Assembly: GCA_003499585.1 (NCBI GenBank)
Contig: DNSU01000045.1
Coordinates: 1 to 6,009, forward strand
Source of the DNA: Cyanobacteria bacterium UBA9579
GTDB lineage: Bacteria; Cyanobacteriota; Vampirovibrionia; Gastranaerophilales; UBA9579
DNA: 6,009 nt
Direction of reading: 5' to 3'
Positions within the stretch are counted from its first letter, which is position 1. Each line of letters begins with the position of its first letter. Of the stretch, positions 5,863 through 6,009 are shown piece by piece. The notes under the pieces were generated by a model that was not told the DNA's origin, did not search any database, and worked only from the letters and a program-made list of their open reading frames with translations. Made by a program: the position numbers and the translations under genes.

Positions 5863-6009
5863 AAGGATGTCTTTCAAGTCTTCGTAAGTGAGAGATTTCC
5901 CGATAGCTCTGTCTACAGAAATAATGGTATCTGCCAAATCTCTTTTTCTTTCCTTGAGTTTCATAATTTTCTCTTCGACAGAACCTTTAGTAATCAGCTT
6001 ATACACAAG
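5848..6009 (-). CDS. C-terminal end of a SNF2-family (SWI2/SNF2) helicase, partial
   Basis: Read from the right edge on the minus strand, this gives 53 residues, LVYKLITKGSVEEKIMKLKE... to ...LTYEDLKDILSPDL, then TAA at 5848-5850. SNF2-family ATPases end their helicase C-terminal domain with just this pattern: a Y[KR]LI.KG[ST]VEEKI segment (motif VI region), a basic KERKR..LA helix, then a weakly conserved linker and a final LT.EDL..L. tail. SNF2 proteins use ATP to translocate on double-stranded DNA and displace bound proteins. The gene extends beyond the window, so most of the enzyme, including the Walker motifs, is unseen. It is co-directional with maf, 39 nt upstream of it, and probably shares a transcript. 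Identification is good given the motif density, though the fragment is short. Confidence 0.82.
   Translation of the reverse strand, partial: LVYKLITKGSVEEKIMKLKERKRDLADTIISVDRAIGKSLTYEDLKDILSPDL

Noticed and set aside
1..6009. Mobile element, CRISPR array, tRNA or a defence island
   Set aside because: There are no transposase or integrase genes, no regularly spaced repeats and no cloverleaf; apart from the partial SNF2 fragment, the genes are of housekeeping or surface type.

Overview
The window is AT-rich bacterial DNA (about one third G+C in lines sampled by eye) with tightly packed genes. It holds five protein genes that are complete or nearly so, plus the 3' end of a sixth. The YqeG-type phosphatase reads much like the cyanobacterial form of that family. 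Together with the AT-rich composition and a Maf-type motility glycosyltransferase homologue, this suggests a non-photosynthetic relative of Cyanobacteria (Melainabacteria/Vampirovibrionia, for example Gastranaerophilales). That assignment is an inference from protein resemblance, at about even confidence; a Firmicute-like host is the main alternative.

Layout, left to right. Positions 1-86 are a leader with an inverted repeat and a good ribosome binding site. Positions 87-998 (+) encode a membrane protein with about three N-terminal transmembrane segments, a charged coiled coil and a degenerate class III nucleotide-cyclase-like domain. Positions 999-1121 hold two palindromes; the second, followed by a T-rich tract, looks like an intrinsic terminator, and a weak promoter candidate follows it. 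Positions 1122-2405 (+) encode a U32-family protein very similar to E. coli TrhP (YegQ), the tRNA U34 hydroxylation protein. Positions 2359-2880 (+) encode a YqeG-type HAD phosphatase that overlaps trhP by 47 nt. Positions 2940-3812 (+) encode a small MscS-type mechanosensitive channel. Positions 3813-3858 separate convergent genes and contain an 11-bp inverted repeat. Positions 3859-5808 (-) encode a Maf/DUF115 glycosyltransferase-like protein with a GTG start. Positions 5848-6009 (-) are the C-terminal end of a SNF2-family helicase that continues beyond the window.

Organisation. The cyclase-like gene is probably its own transcription unit, closed by the palindromic terminator. trhP, yqeG and the mscS-like gene form a likely co-directional unit (47-nt overlap, then a 59-nt gap). 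The SNF2 gene and maf form a second unit on the other strand (39-nt gap) that converges on the first. The functions are tRNA wobble modification, a housekeeping phosphatase, osmotic-shock protection, protein glycosylation and DNA/chromatin remodelling. They do not make an obvious shared pathway.

I see no CRISPR array, insertion sequence, tRNA, rRNA or phage gene, and no convincing new multi-gene system. The most unusual item is the membrane-anchored pseudo-cyclase with a Cys-rich loop.
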